Source: Haliotis asinina
Taxonomy: Eukaryota; Mollusca; Gastropoda; Lepetellida; Haliotidae
Assembly: GCF_037392515.1 (NCBI RefSeq)
Contig: NC_090295.1
Location: 18,053,501-18,117,500 of the forward strand
Direction: 5' to 3'
Length of the DNA stretch: 64,000 bases
The notes beneath the pieces were generated by a model. It was not told the origin of the DNA and did not search any database. It saw only the letters and a program-made list of their open reading frames with translations. A program made the translations under genes and the position numbers. Shown here one piece after another: positions 12,491 to 24,562 of the stretch. Numbering within the stretch: the stretch's first letter is position 1; every line of letters starts with the position of its first letter.

Positions 12491-12631
12491 GGCGGTGGGG
12501 TAGCCTAGTGGTTAAAACGTTCTCTCGTCACGCTGAGGACTCAGGTTCGATTTCCCATATGAGGAAAGACCATTTCTGGTGATATTGCTGAAATATTGCA
12601 AAAAGCGGCAAAAGATTCGCCCATTCACTCA
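12491..12631 (+). mobile_element. SINE-A copy, internally shortened
   Basis: Head ggtagcctagtggttaaaac and B box ggttcgatttcc are intact. Part of the middle is missing before ggtgatattgctgaaatatt. Confidence 0.85.
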
Positions 12632-12719
12632 TCGAATTTGTGAGAGAACAGCTGGAGATATATTGTTCTGCTGCAGGTCACACAATACGTGAAATACATA
12701 TTTAAGAGAATATATACAC

Positions 12720-12725
12720 TTTATT
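12720..12725 (-). terminator. Candidate poly(A) signal for gene 1
   Basis: AATAAA on the minus strand about 530 nt after the gene 1 stop. Other A-rich hexamers (a TATAAA form near 13246) lie closer, so the choice is open. Confidence 0.35.
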
Positions 12726-13253
12726 AATACGTATTTTACTATGTACAATATACAAACAAACTAGTTTAACACAGATGGTTCAGGAATTATTGCAGACAAT
12801 ACAAGAATTATGTACTATTGCTTATCAAAGTTGATTTCAATCATGTTTTATATACATTTAATGTTATTTCGAAGCTAGGAACATGGACACCAGTCAGACA
12901 AGTGTCTTCATTCCGTTGCCCTGATCACAAGACTACGAGGAACTTCATACACTTTTGTAATGATAACGCTGATCAATTGTCATCATTTCAGTTCCGAAAC
13001 ATTGTTTTGTTAACAAGATGATAGCACAGAGCAAATACAGTCGAACGTTTAGCGAACAACTTTACATTCATATCAAAGTATAACGAAAACAAAATCTCTA
13101 CTCAAGTATAAACACAATCATCACTGTCAGTTTCGGTTGTCCATTTTCCTGATGTGTTTCTTTACAAGCATTTTCATTTTCTTTTCAGCGTTGTTCGATA
13201 CTTAGCAACTTTTGAGACAAATAAATTACATTCCTGGTCAAAAATTTATATTT

Positions 13254-16200
13254 TCAACGAAAAAGAGTCACAGAAAACAAAATGGCTGCCACGAGAAAGC
13301 TCGAGACTGTAATGGCGGCACTTCCGCCTTTTGTGTTATCCCCGCCGCCTGGAATTTCCTTAGTGACAATATGAGGTTTCTCGGGTGTAGTGACAACTGG
13401 TCTGGGAGTGGTGTGCATTGTGGGTGGGGTAGTGGCCGCCTGGCACATCTGTCGAAGACCTGCCTGGAATGATGGCTCCTGAAGACAAGGCTGGGGGAGA
13501 ATGGTACACTCAGCTTGGTTCCTCAGATTTGTCTCGGAAGCCGCACATGTTCCCCTGAAGGCCTGGAGCTCGCAGTTCACCTGGCTTAGTCGCACTCTGT
13601 ATAAAAGAAATCATATTATAGACACAATGAAAAGAAAGCGATTTTTATTCCTTTAGGTATATTATTTACAGAAACGTTTAATAACACAAAAAACGCAGGA
13701 TAATTTCGACAATTCTTCCACAGTGTACCTTTGGCAAGGGCAAAGTCAGAGTTGTAGTGTTGGAAAACTATTTGCTGGCTAATTTAATTTGTAGATAAAC
13801 CGTTAGGGTTCGTGAACATCTCAGTTATATGTGAGTGAGTGAATTTTGTTTTACGCCGAGTCTGGACCAGACAATCCAGTGAGTAACAGCATGAGTATCG
13901 ACCTGTGCAATTTGGAAACGATGACATGTGTCAACCAAGTCAGCGAGCCTGACCATCCGATTCCGTTAGTTGCATCTTACCACAAACATAGTCGCCTTTT
14001 ATGGCAAGCTTGGGTTACCGAAGGCCTGTTCTATCCAGGACCTTCACTGATCTCCGGGTTATATGTAAGTTTTGTTCCGATTTTGCATGTTCTTCTGGAA
14101 ATCAGGATGCACTCGCCATTGTATGTGATAGTGATTCATTCATTAAACTTGGATCACAATAACACAAAGAACTCGAGTGAGTGAGTTTAGTTTTACGCCG
14201 CTTAGCAATATTCCAGCAATATCACGGCGGACGCCAGAAATGGGCTTCACACACTGTACCCATGTTCGGAATCGAACCCGGTCATCAGCGTGACAAGCGA
14301 GCGCTTTAACCACTAGGCTACCCTATTTTGATTATGGGTGAGGTTCGAAACGTATATTTTTGCATTCCATGCAAGATTCTAATTTTATGGTTAGTGACTG
14401 AGAACAAGTGAAAGAGTAAGCAGTTTTACGCCGCTTTCAGCAATATTCCAGGCAGGGGACAACAGATATGGGTGAGGCTGAGAGTAATGACAAGATCAAC
14501 GCATACATACCCGCAGAGTCTGAGGACAAACTGTGATGGGGTTACAGATCCTGTTTCCATACGACCAATCACAACTTCTCTCAGTTGAGTGAAGGTCTGC
14601 TGTGCGCACGTGGCAATGCCTTGGTTTTGAGTGAAGAAACACTGGAAGGCACTCAGATAGGCTGAAAAACACATGTGACATTTAGTGAGTGAGTGAGTGA
14701 GTTTAGTTTTACGCCACACTCAGCAATATTCCAATATGGCGACCCGCGTCAACCCGACAGTATCTTATTGTCATCTATTTTGCAATCTTTTGCTTGGTTT
14801 CGGGCTATCATTTTATTCGGAACCAATAACTTCCAGGCATATCCTAGCTCGACTGGCTAGCAAAATGTGTAAACTGTTTCACTCACTCACTCACTCACTC
14901 AAACACTCACTCACCCATTCACACCCTCAAGATTTAGACAACGGCAAAAACCGTCAAAGCATGTTGACATCCACAATATTGCAACGATAAATTCCATACG
15001 CCTTTGTGAAGGCTGGGTTGCTGATTTGAATGACGATAAAACATTTAACTCACTGTCTCTTTCTCTGCACAGGAGATTGGCAGTTCTCTCCATAGCCACA
15101 ATATCGATGCCCATCTCATACAATCTGGGTAGAGTAGTGGGACAGCTCTGTCCGACTTGCTTTAAACACGTAAACAACTGCTGACGAACTCTGAAAAATA
15201 ACATTATTTCATCTATTAAACATTCTTTACGCCAGTAAATAGCATTTATAACCAGCAAGCATCCAGGACTTAGTCCATGTTTACACTTTTTTGTATAGTG
15301 GTATATTTGATGAATGAGTATGTAGTGAACTACGCGAGTGTTAGAGAAATACAATGCTATACACTGTTTCAGTTGATGAATTATAATTTCTCTCTAGCTC
15401 GAAGTATGTAAAAATTTACACTGTCTCTGAAACGGCCCCTCCAAATCCGAAAGTATCCCCAAACAGAACGTTCAACAAATCCTACCTACTGACACATTCT
15501 TTTAATATCGCTTAACAGAGCCTTCCATACTTCACCAGTCTGTGGTACAGACAGCGAGAGCAGACATACGGCATTACACTGGGGTTACAAAAGAAGTGGG
15601 CGTTGAATATTTTCCACATTCAACATCCACGAGTTTTGTGATCTATTTGATTCAACCAGGACGGAAAAAAGTGTGATCCATGATGAAAAGCGGACGATGC
15701 CGAATGCAACCCAAACGAAACGGAGATTACTCTGCCACGACTTTCTAGATGAAAGAAACAGTTGAAATATTACATAAAAAATAATACTTATCCCCAGGAT
15801 ACGGAAACTGAATTTCAATTGTCAACAAACCCGGTGTTTTGTTTGACTGATATGTTTGGATAGAAACTGCTTGAATGGAATTATGATTTTAACTTAAGAT
15901 ATCGTGGTAGAAACGGAGTGAGTGAGTTTAGTTTTCGCCACACTCAGCAATATTCCAGCTATATGACAGCGGTCAGTAAATAATCGAGTCTAGACCAGAC
16001 AATCCAGTGATCAACAATATGAGCATCGATCTGCGCAATTGGGAACCGATGACATGTGTCAACCAAGTCAGCGAGTCTGACCACCCGATCCCGTTAGTGG
16101 CCTCTTACGACAAGCATAGTCACCTTTTATGGCAAGCATGGGTTGCTGAAGGCCTATTCTACCCCGGACCTTTCTGACGTCACTATCGTTGAACAACATG

Positions 16201-19200
16201 GTTTGGTTACACAGCACTCGTTCTATAAGCTTCAAGTGGTTACGGAACGCCTGTTTCAAATGACCACCATTATCTCATAAAGTTCCACTTGTGGTTGTTA
16301 AAACACAGGAGGTAAAACACATACCCGCAGAAGCGCTCTGTTTCGGCGCTAGTGTTGCCAATGAAGGAGAACTTGTCCCCTGTCATGGAGGTGTTCAGAG
16401 TTCTGTCTGGGTTGATCTGGGCTGACACAAAACACCCAGACAAACTTTGCATCGCGTTCCTTTCACAAGCTGAAGCAGAAAATATCAGCTGCAAATCACC
16501 CACTTTCAGTTTTGAGTGAATAAGGTTCGCGTCTCTTTTAGCAATATTACAATAACATCATAGTAGTGGGGTACAAGAAATGGGCTTCATGCACTGTACT
16601 GTCAAAACATTAGACATCTCATAATATTTCTTGTTTTGCATTAGACTGCTAACTCTATCACTCCCGATTTGTGAAACTGTGTATCTCGTGTAAACATTTC
16701 ATAATTATCCATTTTTAATTTATTGACCAGTTTCTTGATTAAACATCTTTTAAAATATCTATTTTCTTTTGATTACTATCAAAATAATATGCATTTTGTA
16801 ATATAGACCCCGGGCTTAAGTATGGTTAAAAATATTTCGGTGATTTTCAGTATTTAAGCCAGGGGTTTAAATACCGGAATTCCCTGTATCTGGCACTTAC
16901 GCTCCATGCAGAGTTGTTCTAGAATCATCAAGAGTGATCTCCCGCTTGTATCAATCATGGTGACTTCATCTGCAGTGCATGTTGCATTGGTGAACTGGGC
17001 CTTCAGTTGTAATACACAGGGGATAATGAAATCCAGATCGGCCGGCCTACAAGGAAAACATTTCTGTATTAATACATCTGCCCAAATACATTACAGTGAC
17101 GCAAAAGGCTAAATGAAAATCAACTGGAACACCCAATAGCATTGACAAGTGAGGCGATGCAGTCAGGAGAATCAAAACTATGAGCGCTTCGTTACACAGT
17201 CGCAGCTCGCCGAAACTGTTACGGGTTCGTTCACCCAAAGGATGGTAGCGTTACGATTGTCATAAATGTCTGAACGCTGCGATCGCTTTGTGAAATTGTG
17301 CCATTGTGCTCGTTTCACGTACGCTACGACACACTCGCCCCTTTCCGTAACCGCTATTCGGCTTGTTCCGGAATAAGACGAGTTGGTCACGAAAGGCTAC
17401 GACAGTCCTAACTCAACGATAAAGTATGGGAGTTACGATTTTGCTTGTCAGGTACAATGCGACGCTCTTGGTACTGTGTGTAAAGCTGAGACGAAAACGT
17501 AGTGGTTTTAGGGTTACCCAAAATTTTGTTCTTTTAAGTGGTAGTCCCCTTCAAAAGTTGTAACTCCACTGAAGTGAGACGATATTTTCTCTAATCACAT
17601 TTTTAAAAACTTGCTAAGGACAAAAATTGGAATTGCATGCGCGTTTTGTTTTATCTCACCAAGTTGTAGAACCAGAAATCAGACAGAACCAAGGGAAAGG
17701 TTGAAGTTTGGTTCATCATGTTTTCTCACGATTCGATTACTTACAGAACGCCATCATATAGCTGGAATATTGCTGAGTGTGGCGTAAGATTAAACTCACT
17801 TACCCACTCATCCTGTTTTCAATCCTTGATTCCTTTTCAGTTATGTAAACTTTATAAACTTTATTTAAATCCCGGCCACCAGTACACCCAATACACTGTA
17901 TGTATTTGGTATGTATCTGTTTGGGGTGTTGTTACATACCTGCAGACTTTCGTCCTGTAGGCGGGGACAGTTTCCCCGGGGGGTAGACTCCCGGATACGT
18001 TCTGGGTGATGAGAAACAACACTCCCTGGAAGTCCAGCCCCCTCGGGTCAAAACATCGTGGACTGAGTTGCTGGTCAAAGCTCTGCATACATTGGCCGCC
18101 CTGGGGTGGTTGCTGCTGAGCTAATACGATAGACACCAGGGATATGGCGACTGAAAAATAGAATGAATTAAAACAACTATTTATTTAACTGTATATATAT
18201 ACAGCAAACGTCCATTTCTTAAATGTCAAGGGGCGGTGTGGTAGCCTAGTGGTTAAAGCGTTCGCTCGTCACGCCGAAGACCCGGGTTCGATTACCCACA
18301 TGGGTATAATGTGTGAGGCCATTTTCTGGTGTCCCCCGCCGTGATATCGCTGCAATATTGCTAAAAGCGGCGTAAAACGAAACTCACTCACTCTTAAGTG
18401 TCAAAGAAACTGCGATGGAACTTCATCTGTCATTCAATCAGGACTGTCACATGACACCATCAAAACGTCATCCACTGTTTCATTTCAGATAGCTTCAGCT
18501 TATTTACAGACTATAATATGTACTATTTTTAACGGTTAAGTAAACTAATGTCCCCAAATTCTAGGAATCACAGTTAACGAAAATATGTTACTAAGGAATA
18601 GTTAAACTGAAACACCGGGGACCACAAATGATTTCATCGTAACCAAACCCGATGGGTACTGGGTTTATCTCAGGAAGCAAGCGTTAAATGTCTGTATATT
18701 AAAACCACTGGTTAAACAGAATCCATGACGGTTGCCAGGTTTATCGCGTTGAAATTTTAATTACATTACAGATTACAATATTTCGTAATATTTCCTCCCA
18801 TTTAACATTGCAATATGATAATTTCTGTGTGATTGCCTGTGTAAACAAATTCCAAATTATTCCTTTCACTCATAAATTGTCGAACGGTAATTTTTAGATA
18901 TTGTTTTTACATTTTGATTATTTTTTTCAAGCAATATGTACATTTAATTATTTCTGGTGGCTAGGTTCTCTTCAGAATACTTTCATATTCATGTCAATAT
19001 GCGACAATTCTACAAGTGGCAAAAATATGCGTTACAAAATAGGGCGTTGATGCTTATACAGTAAGTCGTCTTTATGGTGAGAATCAATTTGTCTACTCCG
19101 TATTAATTACATGTGTAATCATGCCCCCCAGCAATCTATCAGCATGATCAACGATGTTGCCCCTGGCCACTTAACCCGGTAGTGCGTTCAATGTGCAAGG

Positions 19201-21273
19201 ATGTCGTGACGTCGCGACAGGACAAGCAATGAGTAGGCAAATTTTAAATTTTCAGATTTTTTTTAAAGTTTAGTTTTAATTTCTAACAAACCTGAAGTAA
19301 TACGGAACTATTTCAAAAGGAAAAACTAACCTTAAACTGATATTGTTTTTATAAAATACGAAAGTGAAGAAATGGAGGACACAGTTGACTCGAGTGAGTG
19401 AGTGAGTTAAATTTGAACGGTATTTCAAACAAAGGCCGGTAGCGTAGTTGAGGGGTAAAGCGTTTGATCGTCACGATGATGCCTGGGTTCGATTCCCACA
19501 TGGGTAAAGTGAGGCCCATTTCTGGTGTTCCTCGCCGTGATATTGCTGGAACATTTCTATAAGTGACGTAAAATCATACTTATTGAATTGATGCCGGTCT
19601 CAGGCGTCTATGTGTGAAATGACTGGAACATTGCCAGTTATGCCGTAAGACCATGTTTACTCACTCACAGAGGATGAGTGTCACAAGTGTCTTGTTTTGC
19701 CAGGACAGGAATCACAAACCAGGACGAATGAGGAAAACTAGACCCAAAGGTAACAGGATCCTGACTAGCCTAAGGGACGCGACTCTTCACAACGATATGT
19801 GCCCACCCTTTCCCCAACATGATCAAGAACAGGAATGAGAACATTACCATGCGTATTTTAGGATATGTTCATTCGAAAACATTTTTTGGTCTAAATAGTT
19901 GTCCATGTTCTTGAAAATCCATTTTGTCCAAATAGGTTTGTTCATGTTCTTGAAAAATTAGTTTAGTCCAGTATTTGTTCATCTTCTTTAAAATTCGTCT
20001 TGTTCATGTTCTTGAAAATTCGCTTTGTCCAAATAGTTTTGTTCATGATCATAAAAATTTAGTTTTGTCCAATATTTGTTCACGCTCTTGAAAATTCGTT
20101 TAGTTCATGTTCTTGAAAATTCGTTTTATTCAAATAGGCTTGTTCATGTTCTCAAAAGAATAAATTTTTTCAGTATTTCCTTGTGTTCTTGAAAATCCGC
20201 TTTGTTAAAATAGTTTTGTTTATGTACTTAAAAATACGTTTAAGTTCAATTTTAACCCCGATTAACTTTTCATCTTGATTATTAAATAATATTAACGTAT
20301 ACATTATCCATGTCCTGGTGTCGTTAGGTATGCTTTTTATGTCATCATCGACATTAGATTTTCTGTATTTTCCAATTCCATACAGTTTTATGAACAGTGC
20401 TGACCACTGTTTGTAAGTACGTCGTCGGCGACTTCGAAATAGATAAGCATAATTCCTATTTGAAAAATATAGGAATTAAGTGGTCGCGTTGATATCATTC
20501 ATCAATGTAATTTCTCCGCGTAATATGGACTCTGAACCACCCGAACTAAAGATAGGAATGTACCCACTGTTAGTTTCTACAGCAAATGTCAAATCACCCC
20601 TGATCTGAATCACATATACACTGAATTCGAAAACTAACATAACTAAGATTAATAAGATCATTAAGAAAAATGGTATAAATGTCATATCAATGCCTAATGC
20701 AGGTTACAGAGACAGAAGAAAGTCGATGGCATACAGTCTGTTATTTTCAATGTAGTTACCTTGTTTTAAACATTCGGAAATTTTCTGAACGATTGAAAGG
20801 TACTTATTTTTCGACAGTATGCAACATGTTCTGATGTCGTATCTAATCGCGACTCATAGTTGAATTCGTAAGCTCAGTGTTCTTCATGCTAATACTCAAT
20901 GCAGTTCAGTTCTTGAACAGAAGATATTTTTCAAGCAAGAAATTTACTCAAGACAAAAAAAGATACAGAAACTTAAAAGAACTTGATTAAACTTTCAAAC
21001 ACTCACATGAAGTCAGTAGTTTAGAAAATTACGTTACTTGTAGAAGTTATAGGAACATTCTATACGAAAAGAATGAGTTTATCAATGATAATGTTATTCA
21101 AAACTTTTGAGAATCCTAAAAGATAAGCCTCATTAAAGGATGTCACACTCAAACAGATTTTCACTCTCTAAATCCAAATACAAGATCCCAGGATACAGAC
21201 ACTGAATATGAAGCAAAATAAACTCGCTGTACTCACCAAGTGCAAATCCCAGAAATCCCATTGTCGTTTTCAT
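13254..21273 (-). CDS. Gene 1 of array: secreted, probably GPI-anchored Cys-rich three-module protein (389 aa)
   Basis: Function unknown. Exons: 21237-21273, 17940-18150, 16901-17046, 16325-16469, 15054-15190, 14511-14661 and 13254-13596 (37, 211, 146, 145, 137, 151 and 343 nt). Intron phases are 1,2,1,2,1,2 and the reading frame is continuous to the stop. The signal peptide runs MKTTMGFLGFALVAISLVSI across the first junction and ends at VLAQQQ. Each later exon carries a C-x(10-13)-C-x(23-35)-C-like set. N-glycosylation sequons include NVS, NAT and two NTS. Unlike its three paralogues it has a Thr/Pro-rich stalk (TTPPTMHTTPRPVVTTP) before a GGSAA-type site and the hydrophobic end FLVAAILFSVTLF. 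It is the most diverged copy and the leftmost of the array. The start was chosen because the upstream TATA box and the hydrophobic exon 2 continue this ATG in frame. Confidence 0.88.
13830..14049 (-). mobile_element. SINE-B copy with internal gap
   Basis: Tail (gtgagtgagtg, gttttacgcc) joined directly to gagtctggaccagacaatcc; the usual segment between them is missing. It lies downstream of exon 7's acceptor side, in intron 6 of gene 1. Confidence 0.85.
14173..14323 (-). mobile_element. SINE-A copy, full
   Basis: Reverse copy with tail gagtgagtgagtttagtttt, B box complement ggaatcgaaccc and A box complement ccactaggcta. Intron 6 of gene 1. Confidence 0.9.
14406..14475 (-). mobile_element. SINE-A 3' fragment
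   Basis: Tail and caatattccaggcaggggac only. It ends 36 nt from exon 6 of gene 1. Confidence 0.65.
14684..14733 (-). mobile_element. SINE-B tail fragment next to a splice acceptor
   Basis: Tail plus ttacgccacactcagcaata. In the transcript this pyrimidine-rich CACT run lies about 20 nt before the exon 6 acceptor of gene 1. Confidence 0.7.
14881..14925. repeat. (CACT)n microsatellite
   Basis: Isolated run of the SINE tail motif, probably left over from a decayed copy. Confidence 0.8.
15916..16175 (-). mobile_element. SINE-B copy, nearly full length
   Basis: All SINE-B landmarks are present in reverse: tail, caatattccagctatatgac, tctagaccagacaatccagt, gagcatcgatctgcgcaatt and ggcctattctaccccggacc. 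Intron 4 of gene 1. Confidence 0.9.
16526..16600 (-). mobile_element. Decayed SINE-A fragment
   Basis: Weak match: cttttagcaatattacaata and aatgggcttcatgcactgta. Confidence 0.5.
17709..17808 (+). mobile_element. SINE-B 3' fragment
   Basis: Contains catcatatagctggaatatt and gctgagtgtggcgtaagatt followed by an irregular CACT tail. Intron 2 of gene 1. Confidence 0.75.
18231..18394 (+). mobile_element. SINE-A copy, well preserved
   Basis: Near-consensus copy: gtggtagcctagtggttaaa, cacgccgaagacccgggttc, aaaagcggcgtaaaacgaaa and a CACT tail. Intron 1 of gene 1. Confidence 0.92.
19434..19581 (+). mobile_element. SINE-A copy, diverged
   Basis: Contains gtaaagcgtttgatcgtcac, ggttcgattcccacatgggt and cgccgtgatattgctggaac. 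A second tail-like piece follows to about 19668. Confidence 0.8.
19865..20246. repeat. Diverged tandem repeat of about 38 bp, roughly 10 copies
   Basis: Units share ttgttcatgttcttgaaaat followed by tcgttttgtccaaatag. Copies differ by many substitutions, so the array is old. Intron 1 of gene 1. Confidence 0.85.
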
Positions 21274-21285
21274 GATGATGTGCTT

Positions 21286-21327
21286 GTGTTCTATGCTTGT
21301 GATACAACTAACCTGTGTTCTATGCTT
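21286..21327. repeat. Short direct repeat in gene 1 leader
   Basis: The word tgtgttctatgcttg occurs twice, 26 bp apart, between the ATG and the TATA box of gene 1. Confidence 0.75.
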
Positions 21328-21348
21328 GCACCAACGAAATGAGTCTGC

Positions 21349-21355
21349 ATATATA
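21349..21355 (-). promoter_or_regulatory. TATA box of gene 1
   Basis: Minus-strand TATATAT about 76 nt upstream of the gene 1 ATG. All four array genes have such an element at a comparable distance. Confidence 0.65.
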
Positions 21356-22212
21356 GCCAGGGACCATTTTGACTTAAAGCGCTGACGTTATTACTCATAG
21401 CTCTGACGAAGTTCACATGTGGGTGCAGTCACGTGATGTCAGCGGAAGAATACAAGATGGCCGCTGGGTAAGTGATTGATTAACGAGTTGTCAAACACTG
21501 AAGCTCCGATCTATATGAATCGAAAACGGATGGTCCTTAGGGGAGTGCAGCGTGTACGGTCAGTCCCAAAACAAGGAACGTTTCCTCAGGGCCCACTTGA
21601 TTTGTTTCGGTAATGCTTTAAACTTACTTTATCAGCTTGAAGGTGTGTCCAGCAATGAGGATAATCAATGTAGCTTTGCGTAATTAGTTGTTTATTCTCA
21701 CTGACCACCCTTTGATGTAAAAGATAAAGTGTTTAATTGCTTCCTCATTTACGAAAACGGGGCACCAGTGATAGTAGCATCTACAGGTAGGTTCCCATCA
21801 ATTTACTACATGGTTGTAAGTGAGATGTGAACTATGGATGCATTGTGTCTACTTCCGGAGTCTACTTGACCTTGAAGCTCTTTCTGGTTTCTGTTCCTTA
21901 TATTGTTATCCAGCACCTAAACTGTTTACGTAATGCTATCAATTAGCAATTTCTACATACTATGAATGATGTGATATCGCTTCCTGCAGTAATAATTTTG
22001 GTACTGTGAAGACTTTGAAATCGATGCGCAAATAGTGATGAAGAAAGTACAGTTTGTATATATTTTCTGGACATATGTGACAAGTAGTTCGAATCTTGTG
22101 TTCAATTGAAACTCAAATGCATTAAAAGGTCCACCCGAACGATAAGCGTGTGTCCACAACCTCATAACGTCATCCGTCATTTATGAGTTAATGTCGAGCA
22201 TGCTGCTAAACG

Positions 22213-22279
22213 ATTGAGTGAGTAAGGTTTTACCCCACTGTTAGCAATATTCCTGCCATATCACGTCTGGGGACACCAC
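22213..22279 (-). mobile_element. SINE-A 3' fragment
   Basis: Tail gattgagtgagtaaggtttt and tgttagcaatattcctgcca, then truncated. Confidence 0.65.
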
Positions 22280-22739
22280 AACTTGTAAACAACATGCACG
22301 TTACGACAGAAACATCTTAATAAAGCATGAACGGCAAAACATCCCACAGTTTCCCACGTTCTCAGGGTGTGATCCTCGAGTTTAAAGATAATTATTATGA
22401 TCTCTGTTAACTGGTACTTACGTCAAGCGTGTTGACTCTGCTCATAGTACTGTTAGGATTTACTCGAATATCATTGTTTGCGTATGAACAAACCATGCAC
22501 GTCTGCAAAATGCGGAACGTTTGTCGGCACGATGGAAGATGGGATCAATCATTGTCCAGGAGCCAAACTCACAGTCTGTGAGAATTATCAGGCTAAGAAA
22601 CAAGCATCATCAAACGACGATGTTGACTGTTGGCCTCGTTTAAGGCATCCTCTGTCAATGACAAAAGTACACGATCCACTGATTCATAATGTTCCACGGA
22701 ATCAAGTTATAAATGTGAATCAAATCTTCGGGATACTTC

Positions 22740-23110
22740 GCGTCAGTATGGGTTCGATTTGGCATCTAACAGACGATTTGGCACGTGTTGTGCCGCCCTT
22801 TACAAAAGGGCATATTGTCAACAGACGTCAGTGGCAAACACAATCTGGAAACTTGGGAAATCGCCTCTCTGATCTTGTGTCACGTTTTGAGATGAGTGCC
22901 TTGGCATACCTGGTCGTTTTTGACGACGTCGAAATGAAAGTGATACCAATGTCACAACAGTTATGGCGGTGGATCGGTTTTTGTGTGGGGTGACTGTGAG
23001 AATAACACTCACTGAAAGAAAGGTGACTGGACATCGGGACAACATACTGATATCCTTTGCCGTCCCGTTTGCAAGACGTGTTTCACCACCGGTTGCAACA
23101 TGTTCTTACC
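22740..23110 (+). pseudogene. Decayed Tc1-like transposase fragment
   Basis: In changing frames: RRRNES near 22925, GGGSVFVWG near 22965-22990, then LTERK, HRDNIL and AVPFARRV up to about 23090. The order matches the middle of Tc1-family transposases (VWGG block, then the RYRDEIL..PFARR block). The upstream half (22740-22900) is only a guess. Broken by frame changes. A 169-codon frame starting at 22484 crosses it and is not a host gene. Confidence 0.5.
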
Positions 23111-24562
23111 TTGTTTTTGTATTATAATACCTCTATTAGTTGTTATTCCCGAGTATCCGCCTTTTGTGAAGAATTGCTGACTATATGTGAGTGAAGAGTT
23201 GTTGTTGCAGGTTTCTGATAAATACTGCCGACATCAAAGAAGAAATCATTGTAAGTTCCACGATAAGATCCCAGACGTGCGTTCACGAATCACTAGGTAT
23301 AGTGACAACATCAATGTAAGTGAGAAAAGATCAAATTCCTATATTCTGACTTTGCTAATCTTATTCAAATCAATGAGGAAACGTGGAAAAGGAAGTTTGT
23401 CGTGATTCTGCAAATATGATTCATATGGGTTATTAAACAGGTCAGGAAAGAGGAGGCCACACAGAGATGCCAACCTCTACGATTTTATCGTAGTCGCTAC
23501 GAAGTTTAACTTCAACCTACGCCAGTACGATTCCACTAGAAATTCTACGAAAATTGAATAAAATGCATTGAAATTCGGATATATTGACAAAAACATACAT
23601 TTTCAAAGATGAAATACACTTTCGGACTTCACGTACCTTCCATTCATCAATTTTAATGACATATTTGAACTGGAATGATTGCAAATAACAAACGTAATTT
23701 TAGCGAAGCTGATTTGAATACCTTTGCGATTTGACACATTTAGTTCCAGTGGAAATAATTTAACCACGTGACCGTAATATCATTCATTTTTTCTCAGAAT
23801 GCATCATGGTTTTGTCTATTTAGTTGACTACTAATTTTATGGTCAAAGTACTAATTTTGAACGTTGAAACTACTATTTGCAACACTTTGGGGTTGGCATC
23901 TTTGGGCCTTGAAATGGCCACTGATTTCATTTACAGCAGTTTACTCAGCCACCAAGACCTTGAAAATACCAACCTTTAGTGAAAATCGTGTGCAGATAGG
24001 AATGCCGTTTTCCTGTAGGATGCTCTTGCAGTGCAGCAATTACAAAAGTTGTAAAATCCAATAATTTGAAATGTCGGAAATCAGTTTGTATCAGACAACC
24101 CAAACTGTCTTTGTGTTTACTTTCTGTTTAAATTACGAATTCAGCTCTTTTGGTGTATCAATCAGTGTCTAATATCGGTAATAAGGGATGCTTTTGGTGA
24201 ACCTAGCAATGTGTTTTATATAGATTTGTTTAAACCATGTACACCAAATAGAAAGATATTAACTTGAGATTTTAGATCAAGTCAAACGTTGTTAGAACTG
24301 ATATGGGTTTGACACATTCCTCTCAGTTGACCGGGTGTGTTTTTGTTTATTTCACAAAACAAACATTTCTAGTATTACCCACAATGGCAATGATATGTAA
24401 GACCTAGTCAGTGCGAACAGCTGCAGACCTGTCATGTCACTGGGCTTGACTCTCGATGACAGTTGTACAGAATGGGCTTATGCCTGCTATTCGGTTGTGT
24501 CTTTTTCAGTTTGTTCTTTCCAACACTGATATTATGTAAGGACATGCAACGGGACTGATCAG

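Noticed and set aside
22484-22993. 169-codon plus-strand frame as a host gene
   Set aside because: Tc1-type motifs in the other frames over its 3' part explain the region better; no recognisable domain in its own frame.
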